Source of the DNA: Candidatus Kuenenia stuttgartensis
Lineage (GTDB): Bacteria; Planctomycetota; UBA11346
Direction: 5' to 3'
DNA length: 37,533 nt
Assembly (NCBI GenBank): GCA_945876185.1
Contig: CAMCMZ010000037.1
Coordinates: 1 to 37,533 of the forward strand
In this document: positions 1 through 6,829 of the stretch, in pieces
Position numbering within the stretch: position 1 is the first letter of the stretch
Layout of the letters: each line of letters begins with the position of its first letter
Position numbers and translations under genes: made by a program
The notes under the pieces: model-generated
Database searches by the model: none
Told to the model about the DNA's origin: nothing
Seen by the model: the letters and a program-made list of their open reading frames with translations, nothing else

Positions 1-150
1 GAAGGCAGAGAAGCTCTCTGCGCGAGGCGGATGATTGGAAAGGGCCATGAGGCCCGAAAAATTTTTTTGGTCGCCTAAGCAAGCATAATACCCTGGTAAA
101 TTACAGGTGTATCACACCGGAACAGCTTAACTCAATGCCATTGGGGCCGC

Positions 151-270
151 ATGGGGCCCCTGGCCGCGCCTGCTATTGCCGACCTGGAAGCCAAGAAATC
201 AGAAACCGGACTGGATCCCAAAGTCGTCGCCAGGATCGACGAAGTCCTGTCACGGATACGAGCAAAATAA
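151..270 (+). other. possible small ORF or gene remnant (39 aa)
   Basis: The frame opens with ATG at 151 and closes with TAA at 268-270. Its translation has a charged, helix-like C-terminal half (ADLEAKKSETGLDPKVVARI, then DEVLSRIRAK) that looks more like real protein than the surrounding frames. Upstream the frame is closed at 97-99, so it is either a very small gene or the 3' remnant of a decayed one. No family was recognised and no clear ribosome binding site was seen. The remaining bases from 1 to 150 show nothing that can be supported. Confidence 0.2.
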
Positions 271-384
271 GGCCAGTGGGCGAGCGCCGGCTCGCCCTTG
301 AATTGGATTACTTCACTGGGCAAGACCAGGCGCAAACATTCTCACTCACATTATGAATCACTCACCCTTCACCGAGAGATACCA

Positions 385-1272
385 ATGATCCGTCCCGCCA
401 ATCATTCCCACGCCCAGTCAGGGAGCGCATTCAGACTCTATGACGGTCCTGCGACTTGGCTCAGCCTCCTGATGCTGACCTGCGTCAACGGGACGGCTAA
501 TTCGGCTGAAAATTCCCCGACGGCACCCGGAGCCTCAATGGTTCGACCCTTGGTTTTCGTCTTCAACGGCGAGAGCAATTCCGGTGGAAAGGCGCCAAAC
601 AGCGATGCCACACCGGCAGAATTGGCACCTCGGTCGTGCGTCCAGATCATGAATCTCACCAGCGGACGTTTCCAATTCGAGGATTTGAAAATTGGCGTCA
701 ACAACCTGCACGACCATGTGCGTCTCTCAGGGAAACCACTCCACGCTTGGGAACTGGAACTGGCCAATGCCGTCGCGGCGGGAAAGTTTCCAGGGCATAA
801 TCAGGTGTATTTGATCAAGACCGGTCAGGGTGGATCCACGATCGCGCAATGGGCGGAGGACTCTGGGTACTGGAAGAAATTTGTCCAACGGATCGACGCG
901 GCCCCAGCCCAATTGCCGCCGAATCCCCAGTGGATCATCTGGTATAGTTTGGGTATCAATGACACCGGTGGCGGCACCCCGAAACCCACTTGGAAACCCG
1001 CCGTCATTGAGCACCTGCAGCGCATGAAAAAGAAATTGCCTGGGGCGATCGTCCTGATGACCCAGTTCCAAAGCATGGGATACTTAGAACTCAGCAAGGC
1101 GATTGGCGAAATCGCAGCTACCGAACCAGACGTCTATGCGATCGATACAACTGGTGACACCTTAGCCGATAAAAACCATTGGGGTTACCAGGGATACAAA
1201 ACGCTCACCCAGAAAATGGTAACCGTCACCAACCAGGCCTTGAACAAGAATCCTGCGGCAAAGAAGGAATAG
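385..1272 (+). CDS. Exported SGNH/SASA-type carbohydrate esterase
   Basis: Predicted 295-aa esterase of the sialate O-acetylesterase (SASA, DUF303) branch of the SGNH superfamily, which removes acetyl or similar groups from glycans. Visible blocks: NGESNSGG with the likely nucleophile Ser64, KTGQGGSTIAQW around 145-156 (oxyanion Gly), SLGIND around 188-193 (block III Asn), and DKNHWGYQGY with Asp262 and His265 as the likely acid/base pair. The N-terminus has a polar stretch, then a hydrophobic core (WLSLLMLTCV) and an ANSA cleavage-like site near residue 41, so export is likely. The ATG at 385 was chosen over an in-frame ATG at 298 because it sits behind a GAGAG sequence and keeps the signal peptide near the N-terminus. 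GC content is visibly lower than in the rest of the window (about half by eye), which suggests acquisition. The exact substrate cannot be read from the sequence. Confidence 0.75.
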   Translation: MIRPANHSHAQSGSAFRLYDGPATWLSLLMLTCVNGTANSAENSPTAPGASMVRPLVFVFNGESNSGGKAPNSDATPAELAPRSCVQIMNLTSGRFQFEDLKIGVNNLHDHVRLSGKPLHAWELELANAVAAGKFPGHNQVYLIKTGQGGSTIAQWAEDSGYWKKFVQRIDAAPAQLPPNPQWIIWYSLGINDTGGGTPKPTWKPAVIEHLQRMKKKLPGAIVLMTQFQSMGYLELSKAIGEIAATEPDVYAIDTTGDTLADKNHWGYQGYKTLTQKMVTVTNQALNKNPAAKKE

Positions 1273-1280
1273 GTCGACCC

Positions 1281-1306
1281 TCTTGGTGCCAAGACCACAT
1301 TTTTTC
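1281..1306 (+). terminator. weak intrinsic terminator candidate after the esterase gene
   Basis: A short inverted repeat (TCTTG / CAAGA around GTGC) lies 9 bases after the esterase stop codon and is followed, after five bases, by a run of six T. The stem is only 5-6 bp, so this is a tentative terminator. Confidence 0.3.
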
Positions 1307-1397
1307 CACCCTTCTGCGACGTCGAAAGCAAGGAGACTACGGCGAGGAAACCCAGGCGTTCATTCGCATTGGAGCCGTTGACTCCTGGATTGCTGAT

Positions 1398-1424
1398 CGC
1401 TGAGTTCGCTGAGTTCGCTGAGTT
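1398..1424. repeat. 9-bp tandem repeat, 3 copies
   Basis: Three perfect copies of CGCTGAGTT lie at 1398-1406, 1407-1415 and 1416-1424. They run almost directly into the 7-bp repeat that follows. No gene covers them. Confidence 0.9.
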
Positions 1425-1427
1425 CGG

Positions 1428-1524
1428 GAGCAGTGAGCAGTGAGCAGTGAGCAGTGAGCAGTGAGCAGTGAGCAGTGAGCAGTGAGCAGTGAGCAGTGAG
1501 CAGTGAGCAATGAGCAGTGAGCAG
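1428..1524. repeat. 7-bp tandem repeat (GAGCAGT), about 14 copies
   Basis: Eleven perfect GAGCAGT units run from 1428 to 1504, then one variant (GAGCAAT, 1505-1511), one perfect unit (1512-1518) and a six-base partial unit. The array ends 106 bases before the ATG of the SDR gene and is not inside any convincing reading frame. A 7-bp unit is not a multiple of three, so slippage would shift spacing or frame. The 358-base gap between 1272 and 1631 holds this array, the 9-bp repeat and nothing else that can be supported. Confidence 0.95.
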
Positions 1525-1630
1525 ATACGATTGGCTGCAGTAACCTCCTGATCAGCTCGTTGAACTGAGTCCTTCAGGTTGACCCGGTGACCCGCCTTCC
1601 AAGCATCCGCGCCCCAACGGAGAACCGCCC

Positions 1631-2398
1631 ATGCCTGTCGCCCTCGTCACCGGATCCTCGCGCGGCATCGGCCGCGGCATCGCCGTCGCCCTCGGCCGCA
1701 TCGGCTGGAAGGTCGTGGTCAACTATGCCGGCAATCGCGCCGCTGCGGATGAATGCGTCGCCCTGGTCAAGGCCGCCGGCGGCGACGCGACGCCGGTGCA
1801 GGGCGATGTCGGCGTCACTGCTGACCGCGCCCGTCTGGTCGAAGAAACCATCCGTTGGGGCGGCCGCATCGACCTGCTGGTGAACAACGCCGGCGTCGCG
1901 CCCGACGTGCGCGCCGACATCCTGGAAGCCGGCGAGGAAAGCTTCGACCGCCTGATCCGGATCAACCTCAAAGGGCCGTATTTCCTCACCCAGGCGGTGG
2001 CCAAGGCGATGGCAGTCCAAACCCCAGACGAATCCGGCAGCCGGGGCCAGATCGTCACCGTGAGTTCGATCAGCGCCTACACCGCGTCGGTCAACCGAGG
2101 CGACTACTGCATCGCGAAGGCCGGCCTGGGCATGCTGACCGCACTGTTCGCCGCCCGCCTGGCCGACCTCGGCATCCGCGTTTACGAGATCCGCCCCGGC
2201 GTGATCGCCACCGACATGACCGGCCCGGTGAAGGCCAAGTACGACGCCCTGATCGCCGGCGGCCTGACCCCGATCAAGCGCTGGGGCCAACCCGACGACA
2301 TCGGCCGCACCATCTCCGCCATCGCGCGCGGCGACCTGCCGTTTTCGACGGGTGAGGTGATCAACGTCGATGGCGGTTTTCATCTCCGGCTTTTGTAG
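1631..2398 (+). CDS. SDR-family oxidoreductase (3-ketoacyl-ACP reductase-like)
   Basis: A 255-aa classical short-chain dehydrogenase/reductase, likely a cytoplasmic NAD(P)(H)-dependent dehydrogenase of a sugar or hydroxy acid. Features: nucleotide-binding TGSSRGIG at 7-14, NNAG at 85-88, catalytic Asn112, Ser146 and Tyr159-x3-Lys163, and the RPG motif at 188-190. Sequences of this type are usually labelled FabG-like 3-ketoacyl-ACP reductase, but there is no fatty-acid gene nearby, so that role is unproven. The ATG is supported by an ACGGAGA ribosome binding site about 9 bases upstream. The TAG stop is the first part of the downstream repeat array (see 2396-3250), so the last codons may have been supplied by the repeat. 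The gene is convergent with the AsmA-like gene. Confidence 0.88.
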   Translation: MPVALVTGSSRGIGRGIAVALGRIGWKVVVNYAGNRAAADECVALVKAAGGDATPVQGDVGVTADRARLVEETIRWGGRIDLLVNNAGVAPDVRADILEAGEESFDRLIRINLKGPYFLTQAVAKAMAVQTPDESGSRGQIVTVSSISAYTASVNRGDYCIAKAGLGMLTALFAARLADLGIRVYEIRPGVIATDMTGPVKAKYDALIAGGLTPIKRWGQPDDIGRTISAIARGDLPFSTGEVINVDGGFHLRLL

Positions 2399-3250
2399 CG
2401 GGGCGCTGCCCGGCTGTTTGTAGCGGGGCGCTGCCCCGCATACCCCGCCAGGGCCAATGGCCCTGGACCCAGTGGTTGCCCAGGATGACGGTTTTCACGC
2501 GTCCTGGCGTTGATGTACGTCGCTCCTGCGTGGACGGCGGGGGGCGCTGCGCTGCCCCGCCTGCGGTGTTTTCGAGGTGACGCTGCACCACCACGCCTTG
2601 CCAGGGCCAATGGCCTTGGACCCAGTGGTCGCCCGGGATGACGGTTTTCACGCGTCCTGGCGTTGATGTACGTCGCTCCTGCGTGGACGACGGGGGGCGC
2701 TGCGCTGCCCCGCCTGTGGTCTTTTCGAGGGGGCGCTGCACCCCGCATGCCCTGCCAGGGCCAATGGCCCTGGACTGGGGATTGGCCATTCGTACGGGGT
2801 GATCAGGCGAGCCGGCCAAGGCCGACCACAATTATCCAGCAATTCACTCACGGTCTTTCCGGCCTTGGCCGGCTCGCCTCGCGGTCAGCGGCCGGTTGCA
2901 AACCGGCGGCCCCAGACGCAAGCGTTTTTGCTGGTTTTTGTAGTTTGACGACGCAAATGGCCAATCCCCAGGCCAGGGCCAATGGCCCTGGACCCAGCAG
3001 CTGCCCAGAATAACGATTTTCACGCGTCCTGGCGTTGATGAACGTCGTTACCGTGTGGACGGCGGGGGGCGCTGCCCGCTGCCCCGCCTGCGGTCTTTTC
3101 GAGGTGGCGCTGCACCACCACTCCTTGCCAGGGTCAATGACCTTGGACCCAGTGGTTGCCAGTGTGGATGGTTTCCACGCGTCCTGGCGTTGATGAACGT
3201 CGTTGCCGTGTGGACAGCGGGGGGCGCTGCGCTGCCCCGCCTCGGGTTTG
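2396..3250. repeat. array of four ~154-bp intergenic repeats
   Basis: The gap between the convergent SDR and AsmA-like genes is filled by copies of one unit: copy 1 about 2448-2600, copy 2 2601-2754, copy 3 2973-3127 and copy 4 3128-3250 (incomplete). Each unit starts with the near-perfect palindrome CCAGGGCCAATGGCCCTGG, then holds CACGCGTCCTGGCGTTGATG, a GGGGC/GCCCC hairpin and a segment with TTTTCGAGG. Copies differ by scattered substitutions, so the array is not fresh. A shorter direct repeat (TTTGTAGCGGGGCGCTGCCC) occurs twice at the left end, beginning within the SDR stop codon, and a related TTTGTAGCGG closes the right end. No coding potential or recombinase was found. The palindromes could end transcription from both sides. 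Confidence 0.9.
2755..2993. mobile_element. palindromic element inserted in the 154-bp repeat array
   Basis: A ~200-bp segment interrupts the third repeat unit. It is bracketed by a 21-bp direct duplication (2755-2775 and 2973-2993, both containing CCAGGGCCAATGGCCCTGG). Inside are 16-bp inverted repeats CTGGGGATTGGCCATT (2775-2790) and its exact complement (2956-2971). Nested within those is a perfect 20-bp inverted repeat (2805-2824 and 2860-2879) with a 35-base loop, and a 7-bp hairpin at 2891-2907. No reading frame resembles a transposase, so this could be a non-autonomous MITE-like element or the outcome of recombination between repeats. Confidence 0.6.
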
Positions 3251-3271
3251 TAGCGGCGGCTGATCAAGCGG

Positions 3272-5473
3272 TTACTCGCGCACGGCCTTGAATTGGACCT
3301 CGCCGGTGATGCCGCTGACGGTGAGCGGGCCGAGGGTGAGGTCGTTGCCGAAGGGCAGGAAGGAACCGGCGAATTCGTTGATGCCGCCCTTGACGATGGA
3401 CGCGGTGAAGGTGACGCCGCCCTTGCCGGCCAGACGGCCGTCGCGGATGCGGGCGACGTTCAGAAACCAGTCCAGGTCGGCGTTGTCGATGACGCCGCGC
3501 AGGGATCCTGACCCCTCAGGGGTGGTGAGCTTTCCGGACATTTCAGCGGAGAAATCCTGCGGCCGGGGGTCACCGCCCAAGACGGCGGCGCGGACCAGGA
3601 TCTGATCGACGACCAGGGTTCCCGGCTTCCATCCGCCTGCACCGTTGGAGGGCGGGGTCAGCGCCGCCACGGCGGTGAAGATCGGGGTTTGGCTCGCGAC
3701 ATCGACCAGGCGACCAGGCAGGTTGATGCCACCGCGCAGGAGCTGACCACCGAAACGCATGCGGGCCTGGCCGTCCTTCCAGAGGACTTCACCTTTCAGC
3801 GTGGTTTCAAGGTGCTGGAACGAATCCGGCAGACCGGCGTCCGACAGGCCGAGGCGGGTGATCCGGCCCAGCAGCGCGCCATCCGCCTGGCGTTCGAGCG
3901 CCAGCGTGAGGTCGGCCCCGCCGCGCACCTGCGGCAGCTCGGTAGGGCCGTGCCAACGCGCGATCATCGCCTCCATGGCCGACATGGTCGCGCGGACCTC
4001 CGATTTCGCCGCCGTGCCGCTATAAGCGAAACGGCCGATCGACGGCAACACCGCCGCCAGCCGGATGCCACCACCGGCGAGCGGTTCCAAGAGGAGACCT
4101 TCCTCGGTCGTCCCGGCCCGCGCATCCACTGGACCAAACGTCCAGCTGCCCAACCGCAGCCGGGCGGCCTCGACGCCGAGGAGCAGCCGTTCAAGATTCG
4201 CGCCGATGCGGACATCGAGCCGGGTCAGCAGGCCATCGGTGACCTCCAACGGTGCGGGGACGAATCCCTGGGCGAGATCGAGCGGCAGATCGGCGGCGGT
4301 GATGTGCAGCGGTTCGCGCGGCGTCCAATCCAAAGTCAGGCGTGACCGGCCGCTGCCGGTGAATTCCAGGCGCGGACCGGTCGGACTGGCCTTGCGCAGC
4401 GGGATCTCGGCGAGCATCGTTGGGAGGAGTTTGCGCAGGCGCTCGCGCGGCAGTTCCGGCGGGATCGGCGGCCGGCTGCCGACCCGGCGCACCCGACACC
4501 CCGTCGTCAGCAGTTCCTTGCGCTGGTCGAAGACCAGGCGACCACCGTCCTCAGTGGTGCCGATGGCGTCGTCGTTCAGCGCGAACTTGGACAGCAGCAC
4601 CTTCGCCGAATCGTAATGCAGATCGCCTCGCAGCGACCCGCCGCGCGCCCAGGTCATGCTGACCGGGCCATCCCAGGTGTTGGCGCCAGGATCGTTGACC
4701 AGTTCGCTGCCATCGAGGGTGACCACGTCAGGGAACCAGGCGCGGACCTCGTCCGGCACCCCGCCGAGCTTGGGAAAGAGGCGTTGCGCAGCGTCAAGGA
4801 TCGCGCCCAGACGCGCAGTCGCCTGGACGAAGCGATAGGTGTAGCGACGCGCGCCGCCCTCGCCAGCATCGCCGCTGATCTCGACCTTGAGCCTGCGGTC
4901 GTCGAGCACGCCGGTCGCCGTCCCGCGTACGCGCGGGCCAAGGATATCGAACTGACCTTGGATCCGGCTGATCACCGATCCGCTCGCAAACACGGCTTCT
5001 CCGGACAGCTGCAAGGTGAGCGTCCGCGGCTGACCACTGCCTGGTTGCTTCGATTCAAAGTCGGCGAGCTGCTCGATCAGGATCCGGCTGTCTTCATCCA
5101 TGCGCAGGCGCGCCCCACTGACGACGACGCGTTCGGGTTGCAAGGTGCCCTGATAAAAGAAGATCTCGATCTCCTGCACCGTGGCCACCGGTTCCCGGGC
5201 GATGCCGAAGGCCCCGTGCTCGGCGAGGCTGACCTCGCGCAGGATGAGATGGTGGAAGCTGAGCAGTTCGACCGCGCCGATGCTCAAATGGCCGGGTCGA
5301 CCTTTTTCCCGCCATTGACCTTCCATTTCACGGGCAAGTGATCCGCCTTCAAGATACTGCTTGAGGAGGTACAGCCCGCCGACGAGACCGCCGACCAGCA
5401 GGACGGTCCAGATCAGGCGGACGAGCCAGCGTCGACGCGGTGCCGGAGGTGTCGCTGCCACGCGCGCGAGCAT
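3272..5473 (-). CDS. AsmA/YdbH-like inner-membrane-anchored protein
   Basis: A 733-aa protein with a short basic N-terminus (PRRRW), one membrane helix at about residues 20-37 (WTVLLVGGLVGGLYLL) and then a long periplasmic region of beta-rich, weakly repeating sequence. The C-terminal LTVSGITGEVQF resembles the end of YdbH-type proteins (PF11739) in the AsmA-like group, which bridge inner and outer membrane and are linked to lipid transport. The match is by overall design rather than a diagnostic motif, so the family call is tentative and the function is inferred. The ATG at 5473 is the only in-frame ATG that keeps the membrane helix, and it overlaps the end of the upstream hemerythrin frame by 125 bases. 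A GTG at codon 5 is an alternative. It probably shares a transcript with the hemerythrin gene. Confidence 0.6.
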   Translation of the reverse strand: MLARVAATPPAPRRRWLVRLIWTVLLVGGLVGGLYLLKQYLEGGSLAREMEGQWREKGRPGHLSIGAVELLSFHHLILREVSLAEHGAFGIAREPVATVQEIEIFFYQGTLQPERVVVSGARLRMDEDSRILIEQLADFESKQPGSGQPRTLTLQLSGEAVFASGSVISRIQGQFDILGPRVRGTATGVLDDRRLKVEISGDAGEGGARRYTYRFVQATARLGAILDAAQRLFPKLGGVPDEVRAWFPDVVTLDGSELVNDPGANTWDGPVSMTWARGGSLRGDLHYDSAKVLLSKFALNDDAIGTTEDGGRLVFDQRKELLTTGCRVRRVGSRPPIPPELPRERLRKLLPTMLAEIPLRKASPTGPRLEFTGSGRSRLTLDWTPREPLHITAADLPLDLAQGFVPAPLEVTDGLLTRLDVRIGANLERLLLGVEAARLRLGSWTFGPVDARAGTTEEGLLLEPLAGGGIRLAAVLPSIGRFAYSGTAAKSEVRATMSAMEAMIARWHGPTELPQVRGGADLTLALERQADGALLGRITRLGLSDAGLPDSFQHLETTLKGEVLWKDGQARMRFGGQLLRGGINLPGRLVDVASQTPIFTAVAALTPPSNGAGGWKPGTLVVDQILVRAAVLGGDPRPQDFSAEMSGKLTTPEGSGSLRGVIDNADLDWFLNVARIRDGRLAGKGGVTFTASIVKGGINEFAGSFLPFGNDLTLGPLTVSGITGEVQFKAVRE

Positions 5474-5921
5474 CGGAGTGTCGCGACCGCCGGCAACCGC
5501 AGTCGGCGACGGCCGGACCCTGTCGGGATGCAGCCTTCATCGCCGCCAGGTGCGCCACCAGACCGCGATCAGCCTCAGAGGTATGGTGCTGTAACCATTC
5601 GTCCACGCGCACGCTCAGACGTTGGTCCAGCCGGCAACGCCCGTCGCGCACCTCCTCGCGCACGCGCAGGACGTCGGCGAGCAGGCCCTGGTGCAGCTCC
5701 TGGTGCCCGCGCAACCGAGGGTAGCCCGATTGCTCCATAAGCCGTTCTTCCGTGCGGAAATGCACCCGCGACAGCCGGATGAGCCGATTCAGGCCGGCGA
5801 TCGCCTGACGCGGCGCGACCTCGGTCAGACCAGACAGAGCCCATGCGGCCTCGGCGATGCCGCGGTGCTGCCGGTCGAGCACCGCATGCCCGATATCACG
5901 ACGAGGGGACCAGCGTTGCAT
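5349..5921 (-). CDS. Bacteriohemerythrin family protein
   Basis: Residues 1-130 form a single hemerythrin domain, a four-helix bundle that binds a di-iron centre and O2. All seven expected ligands are present with correct spacing: His19 (DRQH), His54 and Glu58 (HFRTEE), His73 and His77 (HQELH), His113 and Asp118 (QHHTSEAD). Bacterial members store or deliver oxygen or sense it; here there is no fused signalling domain, so the role is open. The last ~55 residues are Arg/Ala-rich, look unlike protein and overlap the start of the AsmA-like gene in another frame. The real C-terminus may therefore be shorter (through a frameshift or sequence error), or the tail is read-through. The start is the first ATG in a frame that begins with the usual hemerythrin N-terminus (W...IGHAVLD). 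Confidence 0.85.
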   Translation of the reverse strand: MQRWSPRRDIGHAVLDRQHRGIAEAAWALSGLTEVAPRQAIAGLNRLIRLSRVHFRTEERLMEQSGYPRLRGHQELHQGLLADVLRVREEVRDGRCRLDQRLSVRVDEWLQHHTSEADRGLVAHLAAMKAASRQGPAVADCGCRRSRHSDARARGSDTSGTASTLARPPDLDRPAGRRSRRRAVPPQAVS

Positions 5922-6042
5922 GAGGGCGGAACCATCTGCTTCCGGTCAGTGCGGGCAAGATCGCAGGTCGAGCCGGTCATGCGTTGGCAGCCACCAACCT
6001 GAAGCGTCCCGATTCATGGGGCGCACCACCGTCATTAACCAT

Positions 6043-6078
6043 GTCGAAGCGAACCGAGGGGTCGAAGCGAACCGAGGG
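6043..6078. repeat. 18-bp perfect tandem duplication
   Basis: GTCGAAGCGAACCGAGGG occurs twice back to back (6043-6060 and 6061-6078), between tRNA-Glu and the hemerythrin gene. It lies in the probable leader of the hemerythrin gene on the minus strand. The rest of 5922-6094 shows no gene. Confidence 0.85.
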
Positions 6079-6094
6079 AACTCAAAGCAGCACA

Positions 6095-6167
6095 TACTCC
6101 CAACCGGATTTGAACCGGTGTCGCGTCCGTGAAAGGGACGTGTCCTAGGCCTCTAGACGATGGGAGC
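6095..6167 (-). tRNA. tRNA-Glu (anticodon UUC)
   Basis: A complete cloverleaf is visible on the minus strand: acceptor GCTCCCA / TGGGAGT, D-arm GTCT-AGAGGCCT-AGGA, anticodon stem CGTCC / GGACG around the loop CTTTCAC (anticodon TTC), and T-arm ACCGG-TTCAAAT-CCGGT. The sequence closely follows the usual bacterial tRNA-Glu pattern. The first acceptor pair is G1-U72, a wobble, and the discriminator base is A. The 3' CCA is not encoded. It supplies glutamate for translation and possibly for tetrapyrrole synthesis. Confidence 0.95.
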
Positions 6168-6186
6168 CTATATGTGCGGGGCGGGG

Positions 6187-6214
6187 AATATGTCGGGGGC
6201 GGCAGGACGCGCAA
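6187..6214 (-). promoter_or_regulatory. candidate promoter of tRNA-Glu
   Basis: On the minus strand TTGCGC (-35, at 6209-6214) is followed after 16 bases by CATATT (-10, at 6187-6192), about 20 bases before the tRNA 5' end. The spacing fits a sigma-70 type promoter; the match in each box is only moderate. Confidence 0.35.
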
Positions 6215-6254
6215 GCACGGGAATGCCGCTGCCGGGGCAAGGAATTCGGGGCAA

Positions 6255-6800
6255 TCAGGGCCGCCAGGCGGCCTGGCGGGCGGCGCGGCGGGCCTGCCGG
6301 GCCACCACCATCGAGTGGACGAGGAAATAGCCCGGCACGGCCATGGCCAGCCCCAGCACGGTGCAACCGATCCAGAGCGGGCCCAGGATCCCGCCCAGGG
6401 TGCTGGCCATGGCGGTGAAGGCGCCGCTCCAACTGCTGTCGAGGACGCGCTGGCCAAGTTCGCGCAAGTCGGCGTAGCTGAGCACCTGCTGCGGCCCGGG
6501 GATGAACCACAGGCCAATGCGATAGCCGGCGTACCAGAGCGGCAGGGTGGTCAGGGGATTCGAGATCCACGACCAGGGGATGCTGGCGAGCACGTTGCCG
6601 CGCGCGATGCGGGCGAGGATCATCGCCAGGAAGGTCTGGCCGATGATGGGCAGGGTGGAACTGAGGATCCCCGCCGCTGACCCAAGGGCGATGCGGTGCG
6701 GGGTGTCCTCCAGGTAGGCGACCCTGCGCAGCGCGCGCATGGTCACGAACCAGGTCCGGCGCAGCCAGCCTTTCCGGGTCAAAGGGGCGGGGATGATCAT
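6255..6800 (-). CDS. DUF2062 family membrane protein
   Basis: A 181-aa protein of the DUF2062 type. The recognisable core is the TPHRIALGSAAGILSSTLPI segment followed by a conserved helix and SNPLTTLPLWYAGYRIG. Three or four hydrophobic helices are visible, including one near the C-terminus (LWIGCTVLGLAMAVPGYFLV), and the protein ends in an Arg/Ala-rich cytoplasmic tail. The family has no established biochemical function and often sits near envelope or glycosyltransferase genes. The ATG at 6800 (MIIPAPLTRKG) was preferred over a longer upstream start because the extra 25 residues look unstructured and lie close to the TerC stop. It is 29 bases downstream of terC and probably co-transcribed. 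Confidence 0.75.
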   Translation of the reverse strand: MIIPAPLTRKGWLRRTWFVTMRALRRVAYLEDTPHRIALGSAAGILSSTLPIIGQTFLAMILARIARGNVLASIPWSWISNPLTTLPLWYAGYRIGLWFIPGPQQVLSYADLRELGQRVLDSSWSGAFTAMASTLGGILGPLWIGCTVLGLAMAVPGYFLVHSMVVARQARRAARQAAWRP

Positions 6801-6829
6801 GCAGACTGCGGCATCGGGGCGCGGGAGTG

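Noticed and set aside
2396..3250. CRISPR array
   Set aside because: Units are ~154 bp with no short identical repeats and unique spacers, and no cas gene is present.
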